From Streptomyces carminius (GTDB taxonomy: Bacteria > Actinomycetota > Actinomycetes > Streptomycetales > Streptomycetaceae), in contig NZ_PGGW01000007.1 in NCBI RefSeq assembly GCF_002794255.1, positions 1-64,000 of the forward strand: DNA of 64,000 bases. Direction: 5' to 3'. Numbering within the stretch: the first letter of the stretch is position 1; each line of letters starts with the position of its first letter. The translations under genes were made by a program, and so were the position numbers. This document shows positions 8,226 to 17,653 of the stretch, piece after piece. The notes beneath the pieces were generated by a model that saw nothing but the letters and a program-made list of their open reading frames with translations, made no database searches and was not told the DNA's origin.

Positions 8226-11200
8226 TTACGAGGTGGGCACGTCGGCAGGATGGTCAGCAGCAGATCGCCATTCGAACACATCGGGGTGTTCAACGTCCGT
8301 CCAGTAGCCGTACCGGTCGCCAAGCACCGACAGCAGTGCCTGAGGGTCAAGAGAGCCATGGCGGATGACAAGGCCAAAGCCGCGCGCGGTGCTCACGGCA
8401 GCCATAGACAGGTGTGAGCGAAGGGCGTGTTCCGTGAACGCCTCAGCAGGAACAGGAGGGTCGTCGGGATGTTCGGGGGCTTGCATGACGGCGAGGATGC
8501 GAGCTCGGTGTTCCTCTGAGTCGTCCGGGGACGGGTGCAGGCCCTGCTGCTGGATGCGATGGTTTCCGACCGCGTTGGCGATGGCGGTCAGCAGGTGCCA
8601 GTCGCGCCACCCTTCCTGCCTCAGTTGTGTGACCGTACGCCGGAAGCCGGAGTCTGTGGCCAGGCGAGGAAGGGTGTAGCGCACGATAGGGAGCATGACG
8701 GCATAACGGTTGCGGGTGGTCTCGAGGGCTGTCTCATGCTCGTAGCCGGGTCCAGGCCCGGTTCGGGTCGGCAGGGCAGTCGATTTCGCCTGGCCGTGCG
8801 GCGTACCTGCTCCGACGGCTGGGCCGGCGAGCGCAGCCATCGTCTGGTAGTCGGCGGGCCGCAGGAAGTCGGCCAGTTCGTCGTAGGGGCGGCCGGCGAG
8901 GAGCTTGTGCCAGAGGCCGCCGGCGAGCGCCTGCTCGACGAGGTGCATGAAGGCCTCGTCGGAGAGCAGTGACTGGGAGATCACCACCCTGATCAGGGCA
9001 GTGAGCAGGCGGGAGAGCTCTGTTTCCAGGTGTACGGGGTCAGCCGCGGGCAGGCGCAGCCTCCACCGGTTGGTATCCCGGTCGGCGCTCTGCTCACAGA
9101 CAGCGGGCTGGTCATGAGACAGGGTGGTGTCTGCGCGGATCTCGACGCTCAGGCGTCCGGGAAGGAACAGCGGGTCCTGTGTGGCGAGTTCACCGAGGAA
9201 CACCTGAAGTGCTGCGGTGTAGCGTTCGGCAGCAAGTACCGACGGCCGTTCGTTCGGGCAGGTGGTCTCCCAGTCGACGCCGAGCGCGTTCCAGGCGTAG
9301 CGGCGTGTAGGACCGGCGTCGCTGAAGGGCCGTCCCACGCCTTGGGCATCGGCCTCCTTGGCGTAGGTTTCTTCGGTTGCTGTGGGGGCACCGGTGGTCG
9401 GGGCGAGCATCTCGTCGATGACGGTGTCGATGCCCACGGAGGCGGTGATCGCGCGGAGCAGGGGAGTGAAGCCGGGCCGCACCGCGCTAGCCACGCGCAG
9501 GGTGAGCGCCTGGTCGGCCATCATCTCCCAGACGTAGGGATAGCGTTCGTGGTTGTACGGCTCGTCGCAGTAGGCGTTCTGCGCCATGAGGCCGATGCAG
9601 AACAGGCGGGTGGCAGAGATCCAGTTTCCAGCCTGTCGGTCGTAGCGGGCGGCGAGGATGACGCCGCGAGGGATGAAGCGGCGAAGTTCGGGGTTAGGTG
9701 CGGACTTCGCGGCGGTGGCGGCTGCGAGCGCGTGTTGCTTGGCGGCGATGGGCAGGCCGAGTTCGCTGTAGAGGCGCGCGCACAGCAGCAGCATAATCAG
9801 GCCGCCCTCGAGGGTGTCGCCGCGCAGCCAGTTGGCTTTGGCTTCGTGGATCTCCTGGAGTGCTTGCGGAAGGCGGCCGCTCTTGATCAGGGCGTGGCCG
9901 CGGGACTGGGCGCGTTCGCCGCGTGCGGTCTGGCCGGTGACCCGGTCGGTGGCCTGATCGAGCAGGTCGCGGACCTCCCGGTACAGCGGGTGGTCCACCA
10001 GTACGGGTGTGAGGTAGTCGAAGAGGTCGGCGGTGTGCTCGATGGGGAACAACGGCGCGTTGTCCAGGTGGTGGCCCAGCCGGTGCAGGGTGCTCATGGC
10101 AGTGTCGAGGTCGGTGAGCGGTGGCCCTGTCTGCAGGGCAGGTATCGGCTCACCGGCTTCTACCGCTTCGACAACGGATGCGGTGACTTCCGCGACGGTC
10201 GGCAGGTCCTCGGGCACGGATTCGAGGTCGGCGGTCATGTCGGTGTGCAGGGCCAAGCGGGCCCGCATGGCCAGCAGATGAGCCATGGCGTTGGCGGGCG
10301 GTTCCGCCTCCAGCAGGCGGTCGATCTTGTCGGCCAGCAGGTGCTGCCAGCCGCACAGCTCGTCTGTGGATAGCGCGGTAAGGCCGCGCAGCAGCGCCCC
10401 GAATGCGTATCCGAGGAGCACGACGGCATCCTCGAGGATTCCCGGATCGGTGAGGGTGTCGTCGGAGATGACCGTGTCGAAGAAGTCACGGGCCAGTTGG
10501 TCCGCCGGGCGCATGTCGCCGAGGCCGCGCAGGGTTGCCACGACAATCTCGTAGCGGGCCCGCAGAGCGGTGTGCTCCCCCGCTGCGGCAACCAGCAGGG
10601 CACGTACGTGGCCGATCCATTCCGGCAGGTCGGCCCGCGCCTCGTCGTGGAAGGTGGCGTGGCGCAGCGGGCCCCGCAGGTCCACCAGGTCGCCCAGCGT
10701 GCGGCCGGGCTCGTCGCTCGCCTGCCACCGCTGGCGGGCCTCGACGTACCAGTCGGGCAGTTCGCCGGCCCCGTCCGGGCGCGGCGGAGCGAGGTCGGAG
10801 GACAGGTGGAGGTACTGGACGGCGAGGTAGAACAGGTCGTAGTCGGCGAGGTGGACGGCGAGGGCGGCCGCGTCCCAGATCTCCAACTCGACCTGGTGCG
10901 TCCGAGCGGCTTCGTCGATCAGGTCGTGCCGCTTCCTGGTGGGCACAGCGGTCACCGTGAAGTAGATGACGCGATCCACGGGTGTGCCCCGCCCACAGAT
11001 CGATGCCAGGTCCTTTCGGATCTTGCCCGGCACCTTGGTGCCCTGGATGGTGCAGGCCATCACCACCCGCTTGGTGGAGGCCAGCGCCGCGAACAGAGAC
11101 GTGCCGGGCAGCTCCTGGGGAATGTTGGTCCAATGGCTTTCGGCGTCCCGGCCCTGGTCCCCGCCGCTGCTGACGGGCCCGGTCGCCGGCAACAGGTTGC

Positions 11201-11324
11201 TGGTGATCCTCCGGCGCGCCAGGCCCAGGCACAGAGCCTCGAACTCGTGGTGGCTGTTGCTCTCACCGAGAATGCTCAGGGCGAAGCGGATACGCCGCTC
11301 AAGCTGGACGGCGTCATCGCTCAC
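8226..11324 (-). CDS. Mrr-like nuclease domain with long helical-repeat body
   Basis: A 1032-residue protein. The start is GTG 11324, with AGGGGG 7 bases upstream. Residues about 25-130 look like a PD-(D/E)XK restriction fold: FEALCLGLA, the GGDQGRDAESHW loop (D56/D60), then a strand CTIQGTK with Q94 and K97. The remaining 900 residues are predicted all-helical and TPR-like (for example RGHALIKSGRLPQALQEIHEAK). No Walker A motif was found, so this is not a STAND ATPase. The HEPN/TRD gene lies upstream on the same strand, 169 bases away, and the two may be one transcript. Likely a defence effector that senses through its helical body. Confidence 0.55.
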   Translation of the reverse strand: MSDDAVQLERRIRFALSILGESNSHHEFEALCLGLARRRITSNLLPATGPVSSGGDQGRDAESHWTNIPQELPGTSLFAALASTKRVVMACTIQGTKVPGKIRKDLASICGRGTPVDRVIYFTVTAVPTRKRHDLIDEAARTHQVELEIWDAAALAVHLADYDLFYLAVQYLHLSSDLAPPRPDGAGELPDWYVEARQRWQASDEPGRTLGDLVDLRGPLRHATFHDEARADLPEWIGHVRALLVAAAGEHTALRARYEIVVATLRGLGDMRPADQLARDFFDTVISDDTLTDPGILEDAVVLLGYAFGALLRGLTALSTDELCGWQHLLADKIDRLLEAEPPANAMAHLLAMRARLALHTDMTADLESVPEDLPTVAEVTASVVEAVEAGEPIPALQTGPPLTDLDTAMSTLHRLGHHLDNAPLFPIEHTADLFDYLTPVLVDHPLYREVRDLLDQATDRVTGQTARGERAQSRGHALIKSGRLPQALQEIHEAKANWLRGDTLEGGLIMLLLCARLYSELGLPIAAKQHALAAATAAKSAPNPELRRFIPRGVILAARYDRQAGNWISATRLFCIGLMAQNAYCDEPYNHERYPYVWEMMADQALTLRVASAVRPGFTPLLRAITASVGIDTVIDEMLAPTTGAPTATEETYAKEADAQGVGRPFSDAGPTRRYAWNALGVDWETTCPNERPSVLAAERYTAALQVFLGELATQDPLFLPGRLSVEIRADTTLSHDQPAVCEQSADRDTNRWRLRLPAADPVHLETELSRLLTALIRVVISQSLLSDEAFMHLVEQALAGGLWHKLLAGRPYDELADFLRPADYQTMAALAGPAVGAGTPHGQAKSTALPTRTGPGPGYEHETALETTRNRYAVMLPIVRYTLPRLATDSGFRRTVTQLRQEGWRDWHLLTAIANAVGNHRIQQQGLHPSPDDSEEHRARILAVMQAPEHPDDPPVPAEAFTEHALRSHLSMAAVSTARGFGLVIRHGSLDPQALLSVLGDRYGYWTDVEHPDVFEWRSAADHPADVPTS

Positions 11325-11493
11325 GTCGTTCCCCCTGGTCTCACTGCCGCAGTCACGCACGACCAGTGTCCAACACCCCACCGACATCCGTGGCGCGCTC
11401 CCCCCCTTTCGGCTGCAGCCCGTCTCCGTTGGCTGATCGGGGTGGTGCGTGTGGGCTTGGCCATCGCCGCCGCAGTCTGCCGGGGTTGTGGTT

Positions 11494-13722
11494 TCACACA
11501 AGGCCGACGTGGCTCAGCAGGCGGCGGGTGCCAGGGGACTTGTCTTCCCAAGTGTGGCCGTGTTCGAGGCTCTTGAAGACGACGGCGCCCTGGGGGACGC
11601 GATCAGCGTGGAAGGTGGACCAGGTGCGGCACGTCGGGCAGTCCCGGCCGATCAGGAACGGGCGCAGCAGGTGCAGTGCGCCGTCGGTGTCGCGGAGGTA
11701 GAGGCTGCCGGTTTCCAGGTCGTTGTTGGATGGGGTCATGGTGCGGGTCGGGACGACGGGGTGGTCTCCGGCCAGTTCCCGGTATTCCACGCGGGCGCTG
11801 CGGGCGAAGGTGTCCCAGCGGACGTCGGTGACCTCCAGCAGGGGCAGGTCGGCCAGGAAGCGGGCCCGTTCGACCAGGCGGGTCAGGTCGGCGAAGGCGA
11901 CGTCGATGGCGTGGGGCAGGTCGATCGGGTCGACACGCCGCAGGTGGGCTTGATCGTTGCGACGCTCGCTCAGGGCTTGGCGGGCCTTCTCGGCATCCGA
12001 ATGTGCCAGCAGTGTCCGGATGTCGTTCAGGGGGTGGGCTTCGGGGAGGTTGTTGAGCTGTCGGCTGGTCGCGGCTTCGTTGAGTACGTTCGCCCAGTCG
12101 CCAAAGCCCGGGCCACTGCGCCCACCGGCGAGCTTGTCCCGGATCGCCGTCACCGCCCCCAAGGTGATCCGTCTTGCGTGGGTGAGGGCGAGGACGAGTT
12201 GGGCGATGTAGCACAGCAGTTCCTCGGCGGTGTCCAGGATCGCGGCGTAGGCGGCCTGGGCGTCGCCTGAGCTGATCCGGGCCTCGGTCTCACGCCAGCG
12301 GTAGGCGATGGGGTAGGGGAAGCGGGTGCGGACGCTGTGGCCGAGGTCGTCGAGCAGTGAGGCTGCTTCGACGCGCAGTCTCAGTGCGCGGCCGGAGTCA
12401 ATGACGCGGGCGCGTGCCCGGGCCGCGGTCTTCTCCAGGAAGACGGACTCGATCACCGAGTCCGCTTCCTGTTCCCACCGTTTGAACTGCTGCTTGGAGG
12501 CCGTCAGTTCGTCAAGGGCCTTGGTCAACGCCTCATCAGGCTGTGGGACAGGCAACGCGGACAGCGCTTCCACAGTGGTGACCGGCCGTGGCCCGGCCAG
12601 GTTCAGGGCGAGCGGGGTGCGCAGGAACATGGTGATCAAGCGGGCCTGCGGCCGGGAGAGCGGCTTGATGGGCCGCAGGACCACCACATTGTCAGATGCG
12701 GCGGCGGGGAGGTTGCCTTCGGTGACCTCGGCGGTGAAGAAGCCGTGTGGGGGCACCGTGACCGGGTCATGCAGGCGGCGGATCGCCAGGTCCCCCGGGG
12801 CGAGTTGCAGATCCGCGGCGATGGTCGCCCATAGGGTTTCCTCCGACGGCGGGGCAATCGTGCCGTCCCGGCCGATGTCCCGCGGCCGGACGATGCGCAC
12901 CGCACCGGGATCCTTCGGTGACGTCAACTGCTTGCCCTTCCTCAGGGCTGCCTCGCTGAAAGTGGTTCGGTGGAAGGTGAAGAGATCACCGAGCGCGTTG
13001 ACGGCGCCGAATCCGGTCAGGTCCTCGCGGCGCCTAAGGATGTGCGGGTCGAAGCGTTCGAAGTACAGGCCCTGCTCTGGGCTGGGTGTCTCCCGCAGCA
13101 CGTAGCCGTGTTCTCCCCTGCCACCCTCACGAGCCAGTAGCCGCTCGAAGTCCTTGGCGACGACCTCCTCATCCGGGCGGTACGGCACCCGGAAGACCTT
13201 CAGTACCGACCTGGTCTGCGCTCGTGCCCGCAGGAACACGACGATCGATTCCGCTCTCGCGTGCAGATGCGTGAGGGTGCCGAACCCGTAGACGACGAGC
13301 AGGGTGTCCCAGTGCTCGGCCACCTTCATGCGCATCTCGGCCGCCCAGGATCGGTCCGAGGCCCACGCCTGCGCCGGAAGCAGCACCGCCATCACGGCGT
13401 CGGGTGAAGGTGGGCGGCACGAGGTCATGGCCTCGACGTAGTAGGAGTCGGGATCGGCGGCACGGCGCCTGGCCGGGTTCGCCCTTCGCTCCCACGTCGG
13501 CACCAAGAACAACGGCCCATCGGCGAGAAGCTTCCCGGCTCGTGCGGCCAGTTGCTCCCACGACGACTCGCACACGCTCTGCCAGCCCTCCGGCGCCCCG
13601 AACGCCAGCTCGCCAGCGAACACGGAGCTGCTCAGCACGGCCGGCACGCCCTGAGCAAGCCGCTCAAACCCGATGGCAACCAGCCGTTCATTCAACGACG
13701 ACAGCCGCACGGTCTCTGCCAC
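11494..13722 (-). CDS. methylase/S-subunit-like protein with C-terminal HEPN motif
   Basis: A 742-residue protein from GTG 13722 (GGGGGGAC upstream). Residues about 1-200 resemble the back half of a type I-style N6-adenine methylase (MAVLLPAQAW, then a helix and ESIVVFLRA), but the NPP(Y/F) and SAM-binding motifs are missing. Residues about 230-440 resemble an S-subunit target-recognition domain: VRPRDIGRDG, LAPGDLAIRRL, SDNVVVLRP, LRTPLALN and a closing EALTKALDELTASKQQ helix. The C-terminal third is helical, with ALSERRNDQAH, a HEPN-type R588-x4-H593. A CPTC pair follows at about 695. It lies between CRISPR array 1 and the nuclease gene. DNA recognition coupled to a HEPN toxin is an inference. 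Confidence 0.5.
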   Translation of the reverse strand: MAETVRLSSLNERLVAIGFERLAQGVPAVLSSSVFAGELAFGAPEGWQSVCESSWEQLAARAGKLLADGPLFLVPTWERRANPARRRAADPDSYYVEAMTSCRPPSPDAVMAVLLPAQAWASDRSWAAEMRMKVAEHWDTLLVVYGFGTLTHLHARAESIVVFLRARAQTRSVLKVFRVPYRPDEEVVAKDFERLLAREGGRGEHGYVLRETPSPEQGLYFERFDPHILRRREDLTGFGAVNALGDLFTFHRTTFSEAALRKGKQLTSPKDPGAVRIVRPRDIGRDGTIAPPSEETLWATIAADLQLAPGDLAIRRLHDPVTVPPHGFFTAEVTEGNLPAAASDNVVVLRPIKPLSRPQARLITMFLRTPLALNLAGPRPVTTVEALSALPVPQPDEALTKALDELTASKQQFKRWEQEADSVIESVFLEKTAARARARVIDSGRALRLRVEAASLLDDLGHSVRTRFPYPIAYRWRETEARISSGDAQAAYAAILDTAEELLCYIAQLVLALTHARRITLGAVTAIRDKLAGGRSGPGFGDWANVLNEAATSRQLNNLPEAHPLNDIRTLLAHSDAEKARQALSERRNDQAHLRRVDPIDLPHAIDVAFADLTRLVERARFLADLPLLEVTDVRWDTFARSARVEYRELAGDHPVVPTRTMTPSNNDLETGSLYLRDTDGALHLLRPFLIGRDCPTCRTWSTFHADRVPQGAVVFKSLEHGHTWEDKSPGTRRLLSHVGLV

Positions 13723-13784
13723 GTCCCCCCCATGCTGCCTTACGGCTCCCCTGCGGTAGGAAGCCTAAGACCCCATGGAGCCCC

Positions 13785-14783
13785 GGCTCACCTCCGCTCG
13801 CGCGGAGAGAACGCCGGGGCCTCCTCGGCGGGGGGGCTCTCCGGCCGGCTCACCTCCGCTCGCGCGGAGAGAACGGCCACGACCGGAACAGGGGAATCGG
13901 TCACGACGGCTCACCTCCGCTCGCGCGGAGAGAACGCGCTCGTCATCATCGCCCTCACCGCAGCCGCCGGCTCACCTCCGCTCGCGCGGAGAGAACGGCG
14001 GTGGGCCGGACGGTGACGGCCAGTTCCCCGGCTCACCTCCGCTCGCGCGGAGAGAACGCGTCAGCTGGCCCACCCGGGTCACTACATGGCGGCTCACCTC
14101 CGCTCGCGCGGAGAGAACGGTCAGGGGGTGGGGCGGGGCAGGGCGCGGCACGGCTCACCTCCGCTCGCGCGGAGAGAACGCGGCCGGGGTGCTCCGTCGT
14201 ACGCCGGGCTCACCTCCGCTCGCGCGGAGAGAACAGCGACGGTGCCCGCGAGGGCCCATTCCCGCGCGGCTCACCTCCGCTCGCGCGGAGAGAACCTGAC
14301 GGAGACGTCCGTCAGTCCCAACTTGGCCGGCTCACCTCCGCTCGCGCGGAGAGAACCCGCGGTCCGCGAGCTGCCGACCCTTCCCGTCCGGCTCACCTCC
14401 GCTCGCGCGGAGAGAACAGTGATGAAGGGCTTCGCCAGGCCGTGGAACTCGGCTCACCTCCGCTCGCGCGGAGAGAACTTTCGGGTGCACACGAAGGCCG
14501 GGAAGCTGATCGGCTCACCTCCGCTCGCGCGGAGAGAACCGCTTCGGGGCCGTCTTCGGGGCCGTCTTCTTCGGCTCACCTCCGCTCGCGCGGAGAGAAC
14601 CGCGGGGTGCTCCGTTTCCGGCCCGCTGCTGGCGGCTCACCTCCGCTCGCGCGGAGAGAACGGTACGGCAACGACGCCGACGCCGTCCGGGACTGGCTCA
14701 CCTCCGCTCGCGCGGAGAGAACGCACTCTGACCCGGGATCACGGCCCGGAGGGTAGGCTCACCTCCGCTCGCGCGGAGAGAAC
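13785..14783 (-). CRISPR. CRISPR array 1, type I-E, 17 repeats / 16 spacers
   Basis: Seventeen 28-base repeats are identical. Read on the minus strand they begin GTTCTCTCCGCGCG and end GAGGTGAGCC, with palindromic arms CTCCGC/GCGGAG. Starts on the plus strand are 13785, 13847, 13908, then every 61 bases to 14152, then 14207 and every 61 bases to 14756. Spacers are 32-33 bases, except 14180-14206, which is 27. The 29th repeat base is G (C on the plus strand) in 14 copies and differs at 14206, 14694 and 14755. Orientation follows cas2, which ends only 18 bases before the first repeat. The absence of repeat decay suggests an active or recent array. Confidence 0.97.
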
Positions 14784-14801
14784 ACTTTATGACCTGCGCT
14801 T

Positions 14802-15113
14802 CTACGAGGGCTTTGCCGTTTCTTGACTCTCTCTTCGGAAAGCGATCAGGGTGAGGCCGTCGAAGTCGGTCGGTTCTCGGCGGCGGGTGCCGACGGTGCG
14901 CAGGACGAAGCCTTGCTCGTTGTCGGCCGGGTGGGCCAGGACTGCCATGCCGTCCCCGGCGCAGGTGGCGACCGAGGTCCACAGTTCATCGCGGACGCGG
15001 GCGGAGACGGTGCCGACGTACAGCTCCGGTGTGACTTCCAGCAGCCAGCGGGTCAGGGCTCCTCTGAGGTGGTCGGGGATCGCGGTGGCGGAGATGACGA
15101 TCATCGAAGACAT
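14802..15113 (-). CDS. cas2e: CRISPR adaptation protein Cas2 (type I-E)
   Basis: A 103-residue protein. It has the Cas2e start MIVISATAIPDHLRGALTRW, the strand/turn EVTPELYVGTVSARVRDELW and a C-terminal strand FDGLTLIAFRR. Cas2 dimers bridge two Cas1 dimers in the integrase that inserts new spacers. It starts at ATG 15113 with GAGGAC upstream, 25 bases after the cas1 stop. Its 3' end lies 18 bases from the first repeat of array 1, so any leader for that array must overlap this gene. Confidence 0.95.
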   Translation of the reverse strand: MSSMIVISATAIPDHLRGALTRWLLEVTPELYVGTVSARVRDELWTSVATCAGDGMAVLAHPADNEQGFVLRTVGTRRREPTDFDGLTLIAFRRESQETAKPS

Positions 15114-15138
15114 GGGTGGTGTCCTCGGGGAGTGTGGG

Positions 15139-16131
15139 TCATGTGTCTGTTCCGTGGTTGGTGCCGCCGGGGATGGCTCCGGCCACCGGGTCCCAGAGGT
15201 CCACGAGCTGTTCTTCGGGGTCCGGGGCGTCGTACTCGGTGTTCGGGTCGAGGAGGTGCTGGATGTCGGCGACGATGCGCGGCAGGAGCTTGAACAGGCG
15301 CAGGCCGTCGCGGAAGGAGCGGCGGGCTTCGGCTTCGGGGTTGGTGGAGGTGTGGAGGGAGAAGGCCAGCGGGATGGTCAGTTTGGCTTTGTAGAGGTCG
15401 GCGATGTCGTAGACGAAGGCCTGTTGGTTGCCGCTGTGGACGAAGCCGAGGGCCGGTGAGCAGCCCAGGGCGAGGATCGCGGCGTGCACGATGCCGTACA
15501 GGCAGGTGTTGGCGGATGACAGGGCGAGGTTGACGGGGTCCTGGGTGTCCCAGGCTGCGGGGTCGTAGGCGCGCCGGAAGCGGCCGATCTTGTACTGCTT
15601 GGCCAGGATCCGGTAGTGGGCTTTGACGCGCTGGCCTTCCATGCCGCGGAGTTGGGCGAGGGTGGTGCCGGGCGGGGCGGTGCCGGGGCCGAACCTTTTC
15701 TCGTACATCGCGGTCGCTACGGCCAGGCGTCGGGTGTCGTCGGCCCAGGCGCGGGTCTGGTGTTCGAGCCAGGTGGTGGTGAGGGAATCAGGGAGGGTGG
15801 CGGCGTAGCAGCGTACGCCGCCGGAGCCGGTGATGACGACGGTGGTGCCGTGGCGGGCGAGGGTGGCCAGGGCGCGGGCGGTGATGGAGGTGCCGGGGCC
15901 GAGGAGGACGCAGCTGAGGGCGGCGGTGGGGAGGTAGACGGTTTCGGTGCCGCGGTGTTCGGTGGTGATCTCGGCGCAGACTCCGGTGTCGTCCTGGTGG
16001 ATGCGGACGATGTCCAGGTAGAGGAAGGACAGGGAGTCGGCGATGCGGGGCAGCATGGCGACGGTGGGGGCGGCGAGCCTGCGGCGGGCTTCGGTGGGTG
16101 TGCGCTGTGTGCTTGGTGCGGTGGGAGTCAT
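15139..16131 (-). CDS. cas1e: CRISPR integrase Cas1 (type I-E)
   Basis: A 330-residue protein with the Cas1 two-domain layout: an N-terminal beta domain (DSLSFLYLDIVRI) and a C-terminal helical catalytic domain. The metal-binding residues are E165 (GMEGQRVKAHY), H232 (GFVHSGNQQAF), D242 and D245 (VYDIADLYK). It catalyses spacer integration at the leader-repeat junction with Cas2. ATG 16131 overlaps the cas6e stop in an ATGA junction, showing translational coupling. About 20 residues longer than E. coli Cas1 at the N-terminus. Confidence 0.96.
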   Translation of the reverse strand: MTPTAPSTQRTPTEARRRLAAPTVAMLPRIADSLSFLYLDIVRIHQDDTGVCAEITTEHRGTETVYLPTAALSCVLLGPGTSITARALATLARHGTTVVITGSGGVRCYAATLPDSLTTTWLEHQTRAWADDTRRLAVATAMYEKRFGPGTAPPGTTLAQLRGMEGQRVKAHYRILAKQYKIGRFRRAYDPAAWDTQDPVNLALSSANTCLYGIVHAAILALGCSPALGFVHSGNQQAFVYDIADLYKAKLTIPLAFSLHTSTNPEAEARRSFRDGLRLFKLLPRIVADIQHLLDPNTEYDAPDPEEQLVDLWDPVAGAIPGGTNHGTDT

Positions 16132-16805
16132 CCGGCGTTCCTGGCGGGGGCGATGCTGAGCAGGCCGCAGCCGTAGGGCTTGCCGCGGCCGATGCCTTCG
16201 GTGATCTTCGTGCGGAGCAGGTCGGCGTCGATGATGGCGGCGGTGCCGTCGAAGCGGGTGCGGGCGTGGCGGATGCGCTGGTGGGCGGCTGGGCCGTGGG
16301 TGCTTCGCCGGCCGTGGACGGTGTCCAGCGGCTGGGAGTGCAGGGTGAGGGGTTTGATGCCGGCCGCGTCGGCCTGCCGGGTCCACCAGTCGTCGGCGGC
16401 GGCCCCGGTGAGGGGAACGACGGCGGGCAGGTCGTACAGGGCTCGGGTGGTGGCGCCGGGTTTGCGGATGGCGTTGGCCACGCACCGGTAGCGGATGGTC
16501 AGCCCGGGGCGCAGGGCGTCCAGGAGAGGGTCCAGGGGGCGGGTGAGGGCGGTGGTGCTGTAGCTGTCGGGGAGGCGGTCCAGGTCGGGTTCGTGGGTGC
16601 TCTGCAGCAGGATGTGGGGCCCGGTGGGGGTGTCGTCGGTGCGGAAGAGGACGCCGAAGCGGGCGCGCGGGTCGGGGCCGGCGTGGTCGGGGAAGAGGGC
16701 CATCAGGCGGCGGTGCAGGTGGATGGCTGCGTCGGTGCCGGTGATGTCGCGGCGGGCGTCGGCCGAGCGCGGGTTGGGGATGATGCGGGTGAGCCAGGCG
16801 GTCAC
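16128..16805 (-). CDS. cas6e: crRNA endonuclease Cas6e
   Basis: A 225-residue Cascade subunit. The N-terminus reads TAWLTRIIPNP, with candidate catalytic histidines H29/H31 (AAIHLHRRL). Two RAMP folds follow, closing in the glycine-rich loop GIGRGKPYGCGLL at residues about 204-216. It cleaves the repeat hairpin of pre-crRNA from the arrays and stays bound to the 3' handle. GTG 16805 overlaps the cas5e stop (GTGA), and its own stop overlaps cas1. Confidence 0.95.
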   Translation of the reverse strand: MTAWLTRIIPNPRSADARRDITGTDAAIHLHRRLMALFPDHAGPDPRARFGVLFRTDDTPTGPHILLQSTHEPDLDRLPDSYSTTALTRPLDPLLDALRPGLTIRYRCVANAIRKPGATTRALYDLPAVVPLTGAAADDWWTRQADAAGIKPLTLHSQPLDTVHGRRSTHGPAAHQRIRHARTRFDGTAAIIDADLLRTKITEGIGRGKPYGCGLLSIAPARNAG

Positions 16806-17653
16806 CGGTGGCTCCCTTCGGGGTGGGGCAGGTGGTCGGCCAGGTAGGCGCCGAGGCGGGTGAGGTGGCGTGTGCCCAGGCCGGTGTACTGGGTGTGGGG
16901 CAGGTGGAGGGTGCGCCGGTACAGGGGGCGGGCCCGGTGGGTGCGGTGGCGTGGGTCGAAAGAGACCGGCTCGTCGTTGACCTCGCCGGCGGGGTGGGTG
17001 CCGTCCTCGCCGTCGGCGGTGGTGGGGTGGTCTGGTACCGGGAGCCGGTCCAGGGGCCGGTCGGAGAGGAAGTCGGTGCCGTGCCCTCCGCTGGTGGGTG
17101 GGTGGGCGGCCAGGGGCAGGTGGATCAGGTGGTACAGGGCGTCGTCGGCCTCGCCCAGCAGAAGAGGTCCTTCGGGTGGGCAGGAGCGGCGGCCCAGGAA
17201 CAGGGGCCACTGCGGGGTGCGCAGGGCGCGGGCGCACCGGGCCAGCGTGTCCCCGTCCTCGGTTCTGGTCGTGGTGAGGGCGACGGTGAAGGCCGCGTCG
17301 GCGAGGTAGGTGCGGTGGCTGAGCAGCGTGGCGGTGTCTCCGCCGCGTTTCTTGCCTTCGGCCGTGGTGATGGTGGCTTTCGCCGGCAAGCCGCCGCCCA
17401 CGGTGTGCAGGTCGCGCAGGAGGATGCCAGGCCGGTCGGTGCGTACGGTCAGCGACAGGCGGGCCAGGTCGTCGATGGGCTGGTTTCGGTGTCGGCCCAG
17501 GGCGGCGGCCAGCAGGCCGACGACACCCGAGCGGGTGGGGAAAGCCGCGGTGTCGCGTTCGTTGAAGTGGCTGTGTTCGCCCCAGGACTGCAGAGGGCCG
17601 GTCAGACGCAGCAGCAGGCCGGGCTCGGGAGCGGGTGCTGTGGGGCTGGTCAT
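16802..17653 (-). CDS. cas5e: Cascade subunit Cas5e
   Basis: A 283-residue RAMP protein. It has the typical start GLLLRLTGPLQSWGEHS and FPTRSGVVGLLAAALG, a mid-protein HTVGGG region and a C-terminal LYRRTLHLPHTQY segment. It binds the 5' handle of the crRNA and contacts Cas8e in Cascade. ATG 17653 overlaps the cas7e stop by four bases (ATGA). The insertion around residues 190-235 is rich in D, T and P and probably an exposed loop. Confidence 0.95.
   Translation of the reverse strand: MTSPTAPAPEPGLLLRLTGPLQSWGEHSHFNERDTAAFPTRSGVVGLLAAALGRHRNQPIDDLARLSLTVRTDRPGILLRDLHTVGGGLPAKATITTAEGKKRGGDTATLLSHRTYLADAAFTVALTTTRTEDGDTLARCARALRTPQWPLFLGRRSCPPEGPLLLGEADDALYHLIHLPLAAHPPTSGGHGTDFLSDRPLDRLPVPDHPTTADGEDGTHPAGEVNDEPVSFDPRHRTHRARPLYRRTLHLPHTQYTGLGTRHLTRLGAYLADHLPHPEGSHR

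Noticed and set aside
13404..14826. Long reading frames across CRISPR array 1 with repeated LTSARAERT-like words
   Set aside because: They are translations of the repeat unit in different frames; the repeats have no stop codons. Not genes.
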